From Neopestalotiopsis rosae (lineage: Eukaryota; Ascomycota; Sordariomycetes; Amphisphaeriales; Sporocadaceae): DNA of 64,000 bases. The first letter of the stretch is position 1. Each line of letters opens with the position of its first letter. Where the stretch lies: NCBI GenBank assembly GCA_023078685.1, contig JALGAS010000009.1, positions 558,001 to 622,000 on the forward strand, read 5' to 3'. Made by a program: the position numbers and the translations under genes. Positions 22,038-33,477 of the stretch are shown piece by piece. The notes beneath the pieces are model-generated. The model was not told the DNA's origin and did no database searches. It saw only the letters and a list, made by a program, of their open reading frames with translations.

Positions 22038-25036
22038 CTTGGCTACCGCCTATAGACACCCAAGTGTTACAGGAGCGATTCTGAGTTGGCCTACGAGACA
22101 CAGTAATTCGGTCCATTGGAGGAAATACTTCATCATGAAATCATAGACCCTCGTTTCATGACGATATAGGTCTTCTCTGAAGTGGACAGCGCAAATGTTC
22201 TGATAATCTGCGAGGTGGTCTACCCAGAAGCAAGAAACGTAGCCGAGATTCTCCGTTGGATGGCGATTGCTGCTTGTGCCGTGGCGAGGAGACCCATTAG
22301 CGTATGCGCATTTTGTCAGCTCTCTTGACAGCACTGTCAAAGAACGATCAACAATTTTGCAATGTTCTTCGCTCATTGATGAGCTGAAGATCCTCTTACC
22401 ACCTCCTAGAAGATAGTCTTTGACGGACTGGTGGATGAGATAAACTATGCCCTCTCGAACGGTGATGAAGGAGCCACATGACTTGATCAAATCCAAAAGA
22501 TCATCTTTGTCTAACTCATATTCGAAGTGTTTATCGGGGTCTTCTGAACCTTCTTGAGCAAGTAGAGGGATCAGCTCTTGAGTCAAGAGTGGCCGCTTGG
22601 CAATGGTGACACATTTGATAATTGTCATAGTAAACTCATGATCCTGTCCGGCACGAAGCTGTTGCAGCATCTGGTCATACAAAGACGATAAACCGGCTGG
22701 CAGTTTTGCAAGCTCTGCAGGCACGTTTCTCTTTGCGGTATCGTTGAGGTGTTTGCAAGCCAAGGCAACCCATAAGAATGTTGAGTCAGCATTTTCCATC
22801 ATGTGCCGTTGCACCCGCTCACGGAGCTCGTGACTGTAGTTGTTCCTTTTCGCAAGAGCGTCGACTTTGCGGTGAATGAAACATTCCACCGCTGCGGAAA
22901 TGTGTGCAGCATTAAGCTCCAAGCTAAGCACACCATGCTGGTGCACATTCAACTCCCTCTCAATGTGAAGATGATTGCGACTTGAAACAAGCCACTTTGC
23001 CTTAGACTTTGCAGAGGAGGAATTCTCGCCAATAAATCTGAGCAGGCCATCGCGTCCTTCATCGCACTCGTCCAAAGCATCAATCAGGATGTATACCGTG
23101 GGAAGTGTGACATCTTGCAACAGTTCGTTCATAATGCGGCATAAGGCGACAAAGGCATCGGACCCCCCGAGAAACTCCTTCTGATGTCTGTAGTCTTCAT
23201 GTAGATAACGCCCGAGTATGGGATTCTCGTGTATCAGGAGCCAAAGGAGACCGCTGAGAACGGCATGAGCAGTGTTCAGTCTGGGATCGGTGCTTTGACA
23301 GAAGAAGAATGTGAGGGGACTTTGATGTTTACTGTTCGAACCCTTCAACTCCTGTATGAGCGACATCATCAACATGGTCTTTCCCTTTCCTGGATCACCA
23401 CTTAGCCACAGCAATCGCTGCTGTGGCTCGTTCTTCCATGCTTCGAGACATGGGTCACTGTGTATCCATTGATTGCATTCTGCAACGAGATCATCCTTCG
23501 CAATTTCAATGCGGCGCATTGTGTCGACTGGATTTGTGCCACTAATGGCTTTTAAACACTGGTCCGTCAGTTTCTGGTCCACTTCTGGAACCATCGGTTT
23601 CGACATGACAAATCTGTACTGATCATTGGAGATCTCGTGCAGAATGTTCCGAACTTTAATATAGTCCTCATCTCCCAGCTTGAACTTTACGAGTCCAGAA
23701 TGATCGCGCTCGAGGCCTAGCACATGATAGGCTTCACTTTCCCAAGGTCGACAATGTGTGGCAGATGCACTGCCGACAAAGATGACATGTTCGCCACTCA
23801 TCTGCCATTCGCCATGCGGCCCTTTGACGGCCGTGGGTGAGGTCTTGGTTTCATAGAAGCAGAAGATCCGAGCCTCTCGTGATGTAAAGGCCCCACAGAA
23901 ATCTCTACCTTGGGATCGAAGGAGCTCAGACTCTTGCTGCAGATTATGCAGTAATGATTCATTTGGCTGGCCCGTGGCCATGGGAATCAAGGAAGATATG
24001 TGCATGCCTTGATTTGGCACCCCAAAGAAGAGTGCTCCACGCGTGCAGCGAGCGAGTTTGCTCTTTGCCGTCACACTCTGGACCAAGGCCTATAATCATG
24101 AGCATATATTTGTCTTTTACAAGGACGTCACAAACCTGTTTAAGAACCAACCCACCAAGACTGTGTGCGATGAAGATGATTGGCCTCTCATGGAGCTGAC
24201 CAGACGGAGATTTGATGCCTTCAACATGATTCCTCAGTGAAGTAGCAAGACTCTCGATGGTCTGAAATGAAGTGCTGCCGTGGATATGTGAGTCATAACC
24301 ATATGTGAGAACTCGTGCATTCTCGACGTCGTATGGAAGCGCGTCACGAAGCCACATATGTGTGCCATTTCTCTCCTTGAAGGATCCAAATGCATGACCA
24401 CCCAAACCACAAACAGCAATGATACTAACGGAATATTAACAAGTTTCTTTAGTCCTGTAATTTTGAAGCTTACTCGAAGTTATGTCGAGCTACTTCTGGA
24501 GTGAATAGGACACTAAGACCGCGAAAATGAGTGTCTAAAGTGACATTCGCTTCCTGAAAATTTGTTTGATCGGAGCTGAGAAGCTGAGTGGGAGCTGTAT
24601 CGAACGTTACGGTTGCAAGATTCACGTTCTCGTCGGCTTGAGGTGCGAAAGACTTAATCGAAGGATGATAGTCAACACCAAGGCATGATTGCAGTACAGT
24701 GGGTAAATCAGCACGTGAGAAAGATCCTCGTACTCGAAAGACGATAGACTTGCTGCCTATTTGCGCTGGCGTTGCCAGCAACCAAGCATGTGCGAAAACG
24801 GGTTGGGAAGTTATGACTCACGGGATGATGTTTTGAGGAGCGCTTCTGTGATTTTCTCTCGTGGATTTGCTTCTCCAAGGTCCTCTCTCGCCATATCCTT
24901 TTGGGCGTTGCAATGATCCATGTGACCTGACTTTGGATGCACTCTCAACACTAAGTGCTACCATGACAGTGATAATAGCAATCACCATAGCACAAAGTAG
25001 CTCAACGAAACTGTAATCTGGAATGCTCGAAGCCAT
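22038..25036 (-). CDS. NLR-like protein: membrane segment, alpha/beta hydrolase and NACHT (N-terminal part)
   Basis: Exons 25036-24822, 24752-24474, 24424-24136 and 24089-22038 join in frame. Domains in order: one membrane helix near residues 10-28 (FVELLCAMVIAIITVMVAL); a small RRM-like region (IVFRVRG...ATVTFDTAP); an alpha/beta hydrolase of the type seen at the front of fungal NLRs (SesB-like) with IIAVCGLGGHAFGSF and nucleophile Ser253 in IAHSLGG; a NACHT ATPase with Walker A GDPGKGKT (about 492-499) and Walker B LIDALDECD (about 596-604). Codon 941 is TAG (22052-22050), but four more codons (AVAK) and a perfect donor follow, leading in phase into the WD40 exon. So the complete protein was about 2,040 aa, and the stop would now give a 940-aa protein without sensor repeats. 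Such proteins act in non-self recognition and regulated cell death in fungi. The TTG preceding the ATG at 25036 was rejected as the start. Confidence 0.85.
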
Positions 25037-25827
25037 CAATCAGCTAGCGCAACAAAGACAAGTAAAGTACTGGAGGACGTTTGATGAAATTTTTCGTAAG
25101 GCTGCGTTTGAGTACCTACGTTGATATCTGCCTTGTTCTTCAACTGCGCCTCGACTGCGCCAACAAACCAGCTTGAAGAGAGTGGAGGGGCTCATCACTT
25201 CTGCTGCATATCGGTATGGGCTCCTGTGTCCAATAGGATGGGTACCTACGCACCGTTGTGGAATGTGATGCGCTGTTGTCGCATTTTAGAGTCGTACAAA
25301 CTGGACAACAACTTTGAAGGGATCACCAACGAGCACATGCGACGGTCTGCTTCAGCCGATAAGCTGACAATAGCACGTACTCATAAAACATTGCCGTACA
25401 ATTTCATTTCTGTTTTTGATTTTGCCAAATTCCTCAAGCAGTTAGCCAAGCGTGATTTTCGTCACCTATAACCTGGCCTTGGCGAGCAACTAAATTCCTC
25501 TGCTGTCAAATGTGATCTCTGTGCAGCGTAGTTAATTGATACGGTAGGATCCAACGTCAAAGCAGAGTACAACAACCATGAAATGGTAAAGAAATCTGAT
25601 GCCGGGTATAAGGGTCCTGATTATATATGCAATTTGATTTGCTGTGATTTGCATTGATCTTTTGCCGAGAGACTGCGAGGCTTAGGTACTGCATAACAGG
25701 CCCACAATTAATTGGGCACCATCATCGGATAATTCAAGGTAAACATGAAACCATTCTCCACCATCATAAGAGGAAACCAAATTGCTTCGAGGATGTTCAT
25801 AATAGAAGAAGTAGCCTATTTTCAATG
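25037..25827. other. Intergenic region between the NLR-like and HET genes
   Basis: Promoter of the NLR-like gene and 3' flank of the HET gene. A 116-codon frame (25121-25471, +) has no recognisable domain. I looked for a small amyloid-motif partner gene and could not support one. Confidence 0.4.
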
Positions 25828-27973
25828 TCACAAAAGCTCAATCTCAATCTCTGTGGCTTCTAGACCAGCTTCATTGGAAAACAATAATGCAACACCAACT
25901 CTTGCAAACATAGAAGCTTTTTGGTCGACGGGTCGAATAACAAGACCGAGGTGATAAGTCGTAGCGGTATTGAGCTGGGTAAAATCCAGACAGCTCATCT
26001 GGCATAGAGTCAGGCTCTGACAAGGCATCTTCTGGCATTCACTTACTTACTTTGTCGCGATGCACAATCGGGAAGTCTTGACACATGCTGTCTTCTTCTT
26101 TGTCTGATTGAAATTCGTCCAAATGGAGGCTCGCGAGCAAAATGCAAGAAATAGGATCTTGGTCGTCGCAGATCTTGTCAATCAACGCTAAGCCGCGAAC
26201 TGATTTTGTCTTTGGCGACCCGAGTAGTAATCGGCGAGATTTAGAGTCGGGCATGCCATAATAGCCTTCGTCTAGCAACTTCTCCAAGAGCCCCGTGCGA
26301 AGTGTTTCGTCCTCGTCTGTCGCTCCCTCCTGACTTATCGATGAAGCCAGTGCCGCAATACAGCAGTCGTGGTCACGGGATGGAATTGTCTCTACTGTCA
26401 ACGATTTTCCTGTTACAAGCACGTAGCTCGAGGTCGTGATGCAAGTTGTGCCGGTAATCTCGTAGGAAGTCTTTGACATGCGCTCGAGCAGCCACTCCTT
26501 TGGACTCCCAGTCGATGCCCATGACCAAGAAGGCACATCGCGAAGATCATCTTTCTCGTCACTCTGCTGTAGTGGTATCCAGAGTAAGTCGGGGACACAA
26601 TCATCTGCCCATATTCCGTATTTGTATCCCTCGCGACCGCCTCTTTTCATTTCATTGGCGACACCTTCAACCGCTTTCAGTCGATCCGCATGGTATGTCA
26701 GGTTTCGACTAGTGTAGTCTTCGAGGAAGTGCGCCCATGACATGTGAGAATACATCTCTAGATCTAATGGATAGCCTCTCTCGTCGAATTGTTGAACGCA
26801 GCTCCAGCTCATCCCACCAGGCATGAAAGATAATCTTCGACGCGCCAAGTGCCATTCTTGCAAGCACCATCCTCTTTTTGCCAGCGGTCCAAGTGCTGGT
26901 GTGATCATTCGTTCTGGAGGTGAAAAAGCAAGATGATAGATGCCGATCTGGGGAGTATTCTCATGTTTCTGTGTGTCGTCTGCATCTTCGTGGAAAGGGA
27001 GCGAAAAGGAGGGAATGTTGGGCCGATCGCCGATGAATAGGCCTTCAGATGAGTCGTTCGAACCTGCAGCCACGATCACTAGTAGAGCGTTTCTGTATAG
27101 TGATCCCATGAGAGATGCTTCTCTATCCCAGTCTTCTGCGTCATCCTGAATGATGCAAAGAGAATCGATCCAGAGATACTCAATCTCTAACTCACTGCAC
27201 AAGACAACGGTCTCACGGAAAGTCTTTGGGAATTTGTCCAGATCAAACTTTTGAAAGTGGTCCTGTATGTTAGAAGTGGTCGTCCGCACCGGCATCTTTC
27301 CAGGACTTCCCCAACAATGACTCAACGCACAATAGCGGCCGCGCATACCATTCGTCTCGATCAACCTCACTGTCGGCTGCTGTTGTTTGAGACCAATTTT
27401 GAGAACCCGCGTTGGCAGATGGACGGTGTCTTCATCGATCGACTCGAAAGAGTATGGGCATATGTTGCAGCCGTGTCGGGACGAACATACAGACAGCCAT
27501 TTCTGGATTAGTTGAAATGTCTCATCCGATGGATCTTGGACAATAGGAGGCCGGCAGATGATGGACTTGGCCGCATGGCTTCCTATCGTTCAATCAGTGA
27601 TTATGTATCTAAGCATCTCAAACCGTAATGTACAACCTTCATCAGCCCAGATTGCAAGGCTAATCTCTAGATCGCCTATGCTTAGGAAAATGCTGCTATT
27701 CAGACCATCTTCACTTCCAAGTCGGCTTCGCCGCACAATGATTTTGCAGCAGTCTTCTTCGTGCTCTGTTACGCTAAGCCAATGTTCGCGATCGTATCCA
27801 ATTTCTCGCAAATATTCATTTACTCGATCGCAAAAGAAACAGTATTGCGAGGGCGCAATCAGAGTTATCCTGGTGGCAACACCCTCAGATGGATCTTTTG
27901 GTAATGTGGTGATATACTGGTTGATTTGATTGCAAACATCACACAGACGAACATCAACTGAAGTCGAGTCCAT
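25828..27973 (-). CDS. HET-domain protein
   Basis: Heterokaryon-incompatibility-type protein of about 679 aa. Three minus-strand exons are read: 27973-27637, 27582-26051 and 25998-25828 (introns 54 and 52 nt, in phase). The first intron removes an apparent TGA, so the gene looks intact. The N terminus has a CDVC...CFFC cysteine pattern often seen in front of HET domains. The HET domain starts with YCALSHCWG (196-204), continues with YLWIDSLCIIQDD and a DREA segment, and ends with LAKRGWCLQEWHLARRRL. The last exon gives the HHLGLVIRP-type tail (HLGLVIRPVDQ...FARVGVA) common at the C terminus of these proteins. HET proteins trigger cell death when incompatible strains fuse. The gene is tandem with the NLR-like gene, a frequent arrangement of functional partners. 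Confidence 0.92.
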
Positions 27974-28977
27974 GATCCTTGCGTATCGATCCGAGATCGA
28001 TGGCCATCAATGAACAAACGAGCATGGGCGCGATGATATGGATATGTATGGGAGAGGTGGTGATTTGTTTCCGCGTCAAGCACGTAGCGAAGAGACAATT
28101 TCAAACGACACTGCAGGACTGCGCTTCGTGCCTACCTGGGAGAACAGTTGCAGTCATGGCTCAGAAACGAATATGGTGCAGCCTGCCATGCAAGTCGGGC
28201 GGCAGCTGCGGGGTCTTGAGATCAGCGTCCACAGGACCCTTCGTTTCCGGAAAATGCCTGGATCCTCATATTCGACGGGTTTCCCAACATATCCATCCAT
28301 ACAGACAAATGGCCGCCACATATGAGTCGCATTGATTCCGATTTAGTAAAATTCTGCTTGTCAAGTCTTGTAATCAATTGTCATCAATGAGCCGTTAGCC
28401 CACCACACGTATGTATTTTCAGCATGATTAGATAGGGATGCAACAAACATTGTTTGATGCATCATGTAACGTGAATTTGGTGCTGTGGCCAGGGTAGCGA
28501 TCCATAGCGTGGGAATCCCTTCCGGGTACATTACCGCGATAAGCCAACTTTGAAAGTCGTTTGCAGCCTGCAGGTATGCAGTAAGCGACGCTAGCTTCCA
28601 TGACCCTTTCAAGCGAGGGCTATTTATTGTGTCGTGCCCCACCACGAAGGTCACATTAGATGACAACTTGAAGGATATCACTCAAAAGAGCTCAATATTT
28701 GCCTCGTTCCTGCATGCAGAATGCAAGGGTCGCGTATCTATCGAAAATGTTGGGCATTATAACAACTACAGGCAGGGCCTGTCCGCGTGAGCGCCCCAGT
28801 TTCATCGGCGTCGCGCATATGAAAGTCCACTTCCCCTCCATGCTCTTTCAATAGCGACTAGTGATGGCACCCAGGTAGTTTGTATTGTGAAGCGATAATT
28901 CCGCGAACTCATCTCCTTTGATATGTTCTTGTTGTTGCCGACTCGACTTTCAATTTGTACAACCTCGGGTCACTGCC
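27974..28977. other. Divergent intergenic region between HET and transporter genes
   Basis: About 1 kb between the starts of the HET gene (-) and the transporter gene (+). A 106-codon minus-strand frame (28681-28361) has no domain I recognise and no supported exon partner. It should contain both promoters. Confidence 0.4.
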
Positions 28978-30660
28978 ATGGTGAAAGAAGAGCACCCGTA
29001 CCGCTCTATCCTTTCAACGATCGGGTTAGGAGGGTAAGTGGCCTGAAACGATGCCCAGAAAATGAGAGACCGGAATGCATAGGTACTGATCACGACAATC
29101 TCTCCATAAGCAGAACACAGGTCGTCTTCTCCTTATTTGCTGGTCAAGCAGTTGTATGACATTCCCCAAGCCTTATTCCTCAAGACATTCGACTAACAAG
29201 TTCGACGTGCAGATTCATCTCAAAGCTTTTGGCCTCAACCCATTCGAGATTGCAGTCACCCTCCTCTTTGGTCCACTATGCGGTGCCATTTTCCCGCCAC
29301 TGTTCGGCGCATGGAGCGACCAGTGTCGGTCATCGTGGGGTAGGCGAAGGCCGTTCATCTTCTGGGGGACTGTGGTAATGGTCTTGTCGATGCTGTCGCT
29401 GGCCTGGGCCGACTCCATCGCCAAGACTGTGGTGCCTCCAACCGCGACGCCCACAACTGTCAGGACGGTCTTGGTATCACTTTCCATGATCTTGACATTG
29501 GCTGTCTTTGTCGCTGTTCAAGCTGTCCAAGTCGGTCTCCGCGCCTCGATCACGGATGGCTCCACGCCAATGCAGCAGTCGAAAGCTAACGCATGGGCTG
29601 GTCGTCATATTACTATCTCTGGATTTTTGGCCTATTTCGCAGCATTCATAGGGTCCTCACAAGACAGTACTGGTATCAACAGCACCGTCTTCACACGTAC
29701 TAGCGTTATCACGGCGGTTTACCTAGCAATCACCATTCTGGTCACATGCCTATGCACCACCGATCAACAGGCGGCGACATTCGAGAGCCTAAGGATACGG
29801 AGGATCGCGAATTTGCGACTTATGCGGCGGATCCTACTCGAAAGTTCCGGTCAAATCAGAACGATTTATCTCGTTCAATTCTTCTCCTGGCTCGGATGGT
29901 TTCCTCTGCTCTTCTACACAGTGCCGTAAGCTGACTCATGCCTATCTGCGTGTGAACTCTTCAACTGACTGACCCGATATTTGTAGATATGTGAATAGCT
30001 TGGGTAAGACTGTTCTCTTAAAATATTGGTTGTCGTTATCTAACTGATGTCGCTCTAGATCGAGCCGATGAAACCGCCAACACAAGCTCGGGTGCGTTGG
30101 CTCCGCTATCCTACTCGGCAGTTTCTCTGCTCATGGCGTTTCTGTGGACCAGCCAATCCTCCAAAGATGGATCTGTATTCAAGTTCAGCAATACTCTTTC
30201 CATCGCGGACCGCGATATCTGGATTGGATCACAGTGTATCTTCGGCTGGTCCATGATCGGTACCTTCTTTGTCACCTCTGCTTTGGGCACGGTTCTGCTC
30301 TTCAGCGCGATAGGTATTAGCTGGGCTGTCACCGCGCGCGTACCCTACTCGCTTCTGGGCCGTGAATTATCCCGTGGATCGAGCCATCTCGGTGAAGAAG
30401 ACGTTTCGGATCATCAAGGCTTGATATACGGGCTGCATAACCTTGCAATCTGCCTTCCACAGATTTTGATGATGGCTTTGATGGGCCTGGTTTGGCTATT
30501 TACGCAAACGAATGATGGCACGGTGGGTGTGGTGTGGTTCCTTCGGCTGGGCGGGCTGAGTGCGTTTGCCGCAGCCTACTTTGCGACAAGACTAGATGAG
30601 AAGCCATCTAGTATCGTATATAATGAGATAGAACATTTAGAGGTTGATGACTCTGTCTAG
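28978..30660 (+). CDS. SLC45 / sucrose-type sugar transporter
   Basis: Membrane carrier of about 474 aa, similar in pattern to fungal proton-linked alpha-glucoside/sucrose permeases (GPH/SLC45 group). Exons are 28978-29033, 29114-29150, 29213-29925, 29987-30003 (a 17-nt microexon) and 30059-30660, all in phase. The start at 28978 gives MVKEEHPYRSILSTIGLGG followed by the first membrane span. Family signs are GPLCGAIFPPLFGAWSDQCRSSWGRRRPFIFWG (the RWGRRRP-like loop after helix 2) and FFSWLGWFPLLFYT. A gene model starting at 29156 would lose the first membrane helix. It is convergent with the GMC oxidoreductase. Substrate is probably a disaccharide, by family only. Confidence 0.88.
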
Positions 30661-30708
30661 AATTGAGAAATATTGTCTTCTGTTCGCTATCCTAGTACAC
30701 ATTAATAT

Positions 30709-30746
30709 GCAACATAGCCCAAGATAACAGACATCAACATTTATGC
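30709..30746 (+). repeat. Short repeat copy A, left of the GMC gene
   Basis: This stretch matches 33440-33477 at about 31 of 37 positions in the same orientation (core catcaacattta). The right-hand copy coincides with the splice acceptor and first residues of the DUF1993 relic, so this copy may be the remnant of a second DUF1993-like gene. Confidence 0.55.
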
Positions 30747-30831
30747 CTGGCGCCCGTAATTCGTTTTCGTCGTGTCCACGGGCGATCCTACAGTGCACAC
30801 GAGCTCAATAGAGGTAGATACGTTTAAAACC

Positions 30832-33003
30832 TCAATCCGCCTTGCTGCGCTTCCACGCCTCCTTAATGAAGTCGGCACATCTCTCCGCCACCATGATTGT
30901 CGGCGCCATGGTATGAGCGCTCGGGATGCGGGGGAACACGCTCGCATCTGCGACGCGCAGGTTCTTGAACCCGTGAACGCGCAGCTTCTGATCAACAACG
31001 CCCGTCTTTTCATCGCTGGATATTGGGCAGGTGGACGCTACGTGCAAGCTGCCCATACCGACGCGCCTGACATAGTCGTCGATCTCATCATCAGTGACCG
31101 TTGCCCATGTTTTGGGCAATGCCTTGGGCGCTGGCTCCTTGGGGGCAGGACGCTTTGTAGCAATCGAGGAAACCGATTGCCCCTGTCCGACTGCGTATTC
31201 TTTCGGCAGTGTGTTTGGAACGTTCATTTCCCAGTCGCCCAGAGCTTTCAAATTGACGCCGGGAGCAAACGCAAGCGGCGCGGGATACGGGTATCCGGAT
31301 TTCTCAAAGTGTTCAGCTAGCCGCATGGTGAAACGGACTGCTCGGCGTATGGTTTTCTTTGCGGGAAGAAATAAGAAGAGTCAGTAATCAGACCCATGTG
31401 TTTAGATCTCACTTAGGAAACAAATCTTGGGGACTTACGAGGTCTCTTGAATCCTGAAGCATTGGATGGTTGATGCGAGGGTTGGCAAGAGGATCCTTGC
31501 TGACAAGCTCAACGCTACCAGTCGAGTACGGCTGCACCACGGTCGGGAAGAAACTCATGAGTGAGCGGCCCTCCATTGCTCGTTCAAAGCTGTTTACCGG
31601 TTGTATCATGATTTCGGTATCTGGGATATTTCTTGGTTGTTGTATATCCATATTCTCGGGGTCAGTGTTGATAGCCATGGTTTTCTCGTCCAAGGCTGTG
31701 GTACGAATAAACATGGACAGCGGTGTTGAGCTTCTGGCAAACAAACCAGTTCCCATGAAAACCCAGAGAAGGAAGTGCCACAAACCGAGTATGGACTCTA
31801 GTAAACTGATTGTCTCCGACTTTGGCAGATCCAACATAATGGCAAAGCTGTAGTGATCCTGTAGTCTGGTCCCAACAGGCAGTTCCTTAATAACCGGAAT
31901 GGCCTGAGCCTCAAGTTGGTCTCGAGGTCCAACGCCACTGCGCATAAGAAGCAGGGGGGAGCATAGCGCGCCGGAGCAAATGATGACTTCTCGGCGAGCT
32001 TTGACGAACCACGTTTTTGGCGTTGTTCCCGTTGGCTTGGCTGGGGAGAAGTAGACCCCGCGAACAATGCCCGTCTCGTCGAGATCCAAGTGGGAGCCTA
32101 CTACGCCCGTACACACTGTCAGGTGGCTTCGCCTCTGGATAGCCGTCGTCTTATTGAGAAAGGCGCTGTATGCTGACACCCTTTGGCCTTGGTCATCTAC
32201 TGCCATGTCCAGGCGGAACAAGCCCATTGCGGGTGCAGAGGGATTATTGTAATCATCTTCAACGGGGAGTCCCAGCTCCTTCACTGCCTTGCCGATGCTA
32301 CCAAACAAATGATCAACTTTCGTGTAATGACTTTGTAGCGAGTCCTGCAACTTACTAATTGCACCACTTGAACGGCGGAAATGACTGATTTACGGTGATT
32401 GGGCCTATTCAGGCATAATTAGCTGCACCAGGCGAATGACGATGAACCATCGGGGATTCATACCAGCATGACCTCTCCAGGCCGAATTTCCATGTGCCTT
32501 TGCGTTCTCACTCTTCTCAAAATAAGGCCTCACAGAATCCCAGCTCCAGTCATCGAGTCCGTACGTCTCGGCCCACTCGTTATAGCCACCAGGGGCTCCG
32601 CGAGTAAGCAACATGGCATTGATTCGGGATGCGCCACCCAGACCTTCTGCTGTCCAGATTCGGTTCTTTCTCCCATTGGCGTTGAGCATGGGCTCGGTGA
32701 AGCGGGTGCTCTGGACTTGCAGAGGATCGCCCATCCAGAAGTTCTGGCTCAGCAGTGGCATCCGCGACACCAAGTTGTCCTTGACGTGCCCTTTTTCCAG
32801 GACAAGCACCGAGACATTGGGATCTTCGGACAGTCGCGATGCGAGGCAGCATCCCGCTGTCCCACCTACCACATCGTCGCGAGTCAGCACGGAGCGGCAA
32901 GCGAGGCGTTGACTAGAAACCCACCTCCGACTATAATATAGTCATATGTCTTTCCGTCGACTTGGGATGCCGAAGCCTCGGGGTAGGACGAGAATGGCCA
33001 CAT
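30832..33003 (-). CDS. GMC oxidoreductase (FAD-dependent)
   Basis: FAD-dependent alcohol/sugar oxidase-type enzyme of about 640 aa. Minus-strand exons are 33003-32925, 32865-32464, 32404-32394 (11-nt microexon), 32344-31439 and 31356-30832. The first intron interrupts the dinucleotide motif; splicing restores YIIVGGGTAGCCLASRL at residues 22-38. The 11-nt exon restores the conserved GHAGPIT. Other motifs are WTAEGLGGASRINAML (GMC signature 1), EVIICSGALCSPLLLMRSGVGP (signature 2), and the C-terminal catalytic pair region with HVASTCPIS and RIPSAHTMAPTIMVAERCADFI. No secretion signal is obvious, so it is probably intracellular, although fungal GMC enzymes vary. Substrate is unknown. Confidence 0.88.
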
Positions 33004-33370
33004 GATGGCTCCTGTTTCTTGGTCGAAACAGCCAAATGGCACGTGAGGTGAAGAAAATGCGAGCAGGTGCTTGTCCGGTAGGTAGGTACTTATATGTACA
33101 TCCGCAATATCGCCCCAAAGACAGTATTTATAAAGTATGTCCTCAGGGCGAAGGTATCCTCAGTTGAGGTGCGGGAGAAAGCAACGGGCTGGGCTATTGC
33201 TGGTCCCAACAGACAAACAACCAACAGCCCGGCTGCGTTAGGGTGGATACAGAGTAGACCCGCTGCAAATATGACCCCCAGTATGGTCACCCGGTTAAAA
33301 GTGGTCGCCCGTAACAGTCACTGTTTTTTATAATGATCTGCACAACTGCAGATGGGCTTGAGCCAAGTCA
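33004..33370. other. Upstream region of the GMC gene
   Basis: Promoter of the GMC gene (-) and 5' flank of the DUF1993 relic (+). The overlapping frames 33090-33290 and 33094-33333 are not supported as genes. Confidence 0.35.
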
Positions 33371-33439
33371 ATGTTCATACGTGAAGCTCATCGTCTTCGC
33401 AAGTCCCGGAGCCCTTCTTCTAAACCTTATCTTCAGTGT

Positions 33440-33477
33440 GCAAAATAGCCCAGGTTGACAGATATCAACATTTACGA
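33440..33477 (+). repeat. Short repeat copy B, right of the GMC gene
   Basis: Partner of 30709-30746 in direct orientation, about 84 percent identical over 37 bases. It spans a splice-acceptor-like ttgacag and the first codons of the DUF1993 coding sequence. Confidence 0.55.

Noticed and set aside
25121..25471. 116-codon frame between the NLR-like and HET genes as a small partner protein
   Set aside because: No motif, signal or amyloid-like repeat is visible, and no splice support was found.
27590..27592. Apparent TGA stop in the HET-domain gene
   Set aside because: It lies inside a 54-nt intron (27636-27583) with canonical ends, and splicing keeps the frame. So it is not a lesion.
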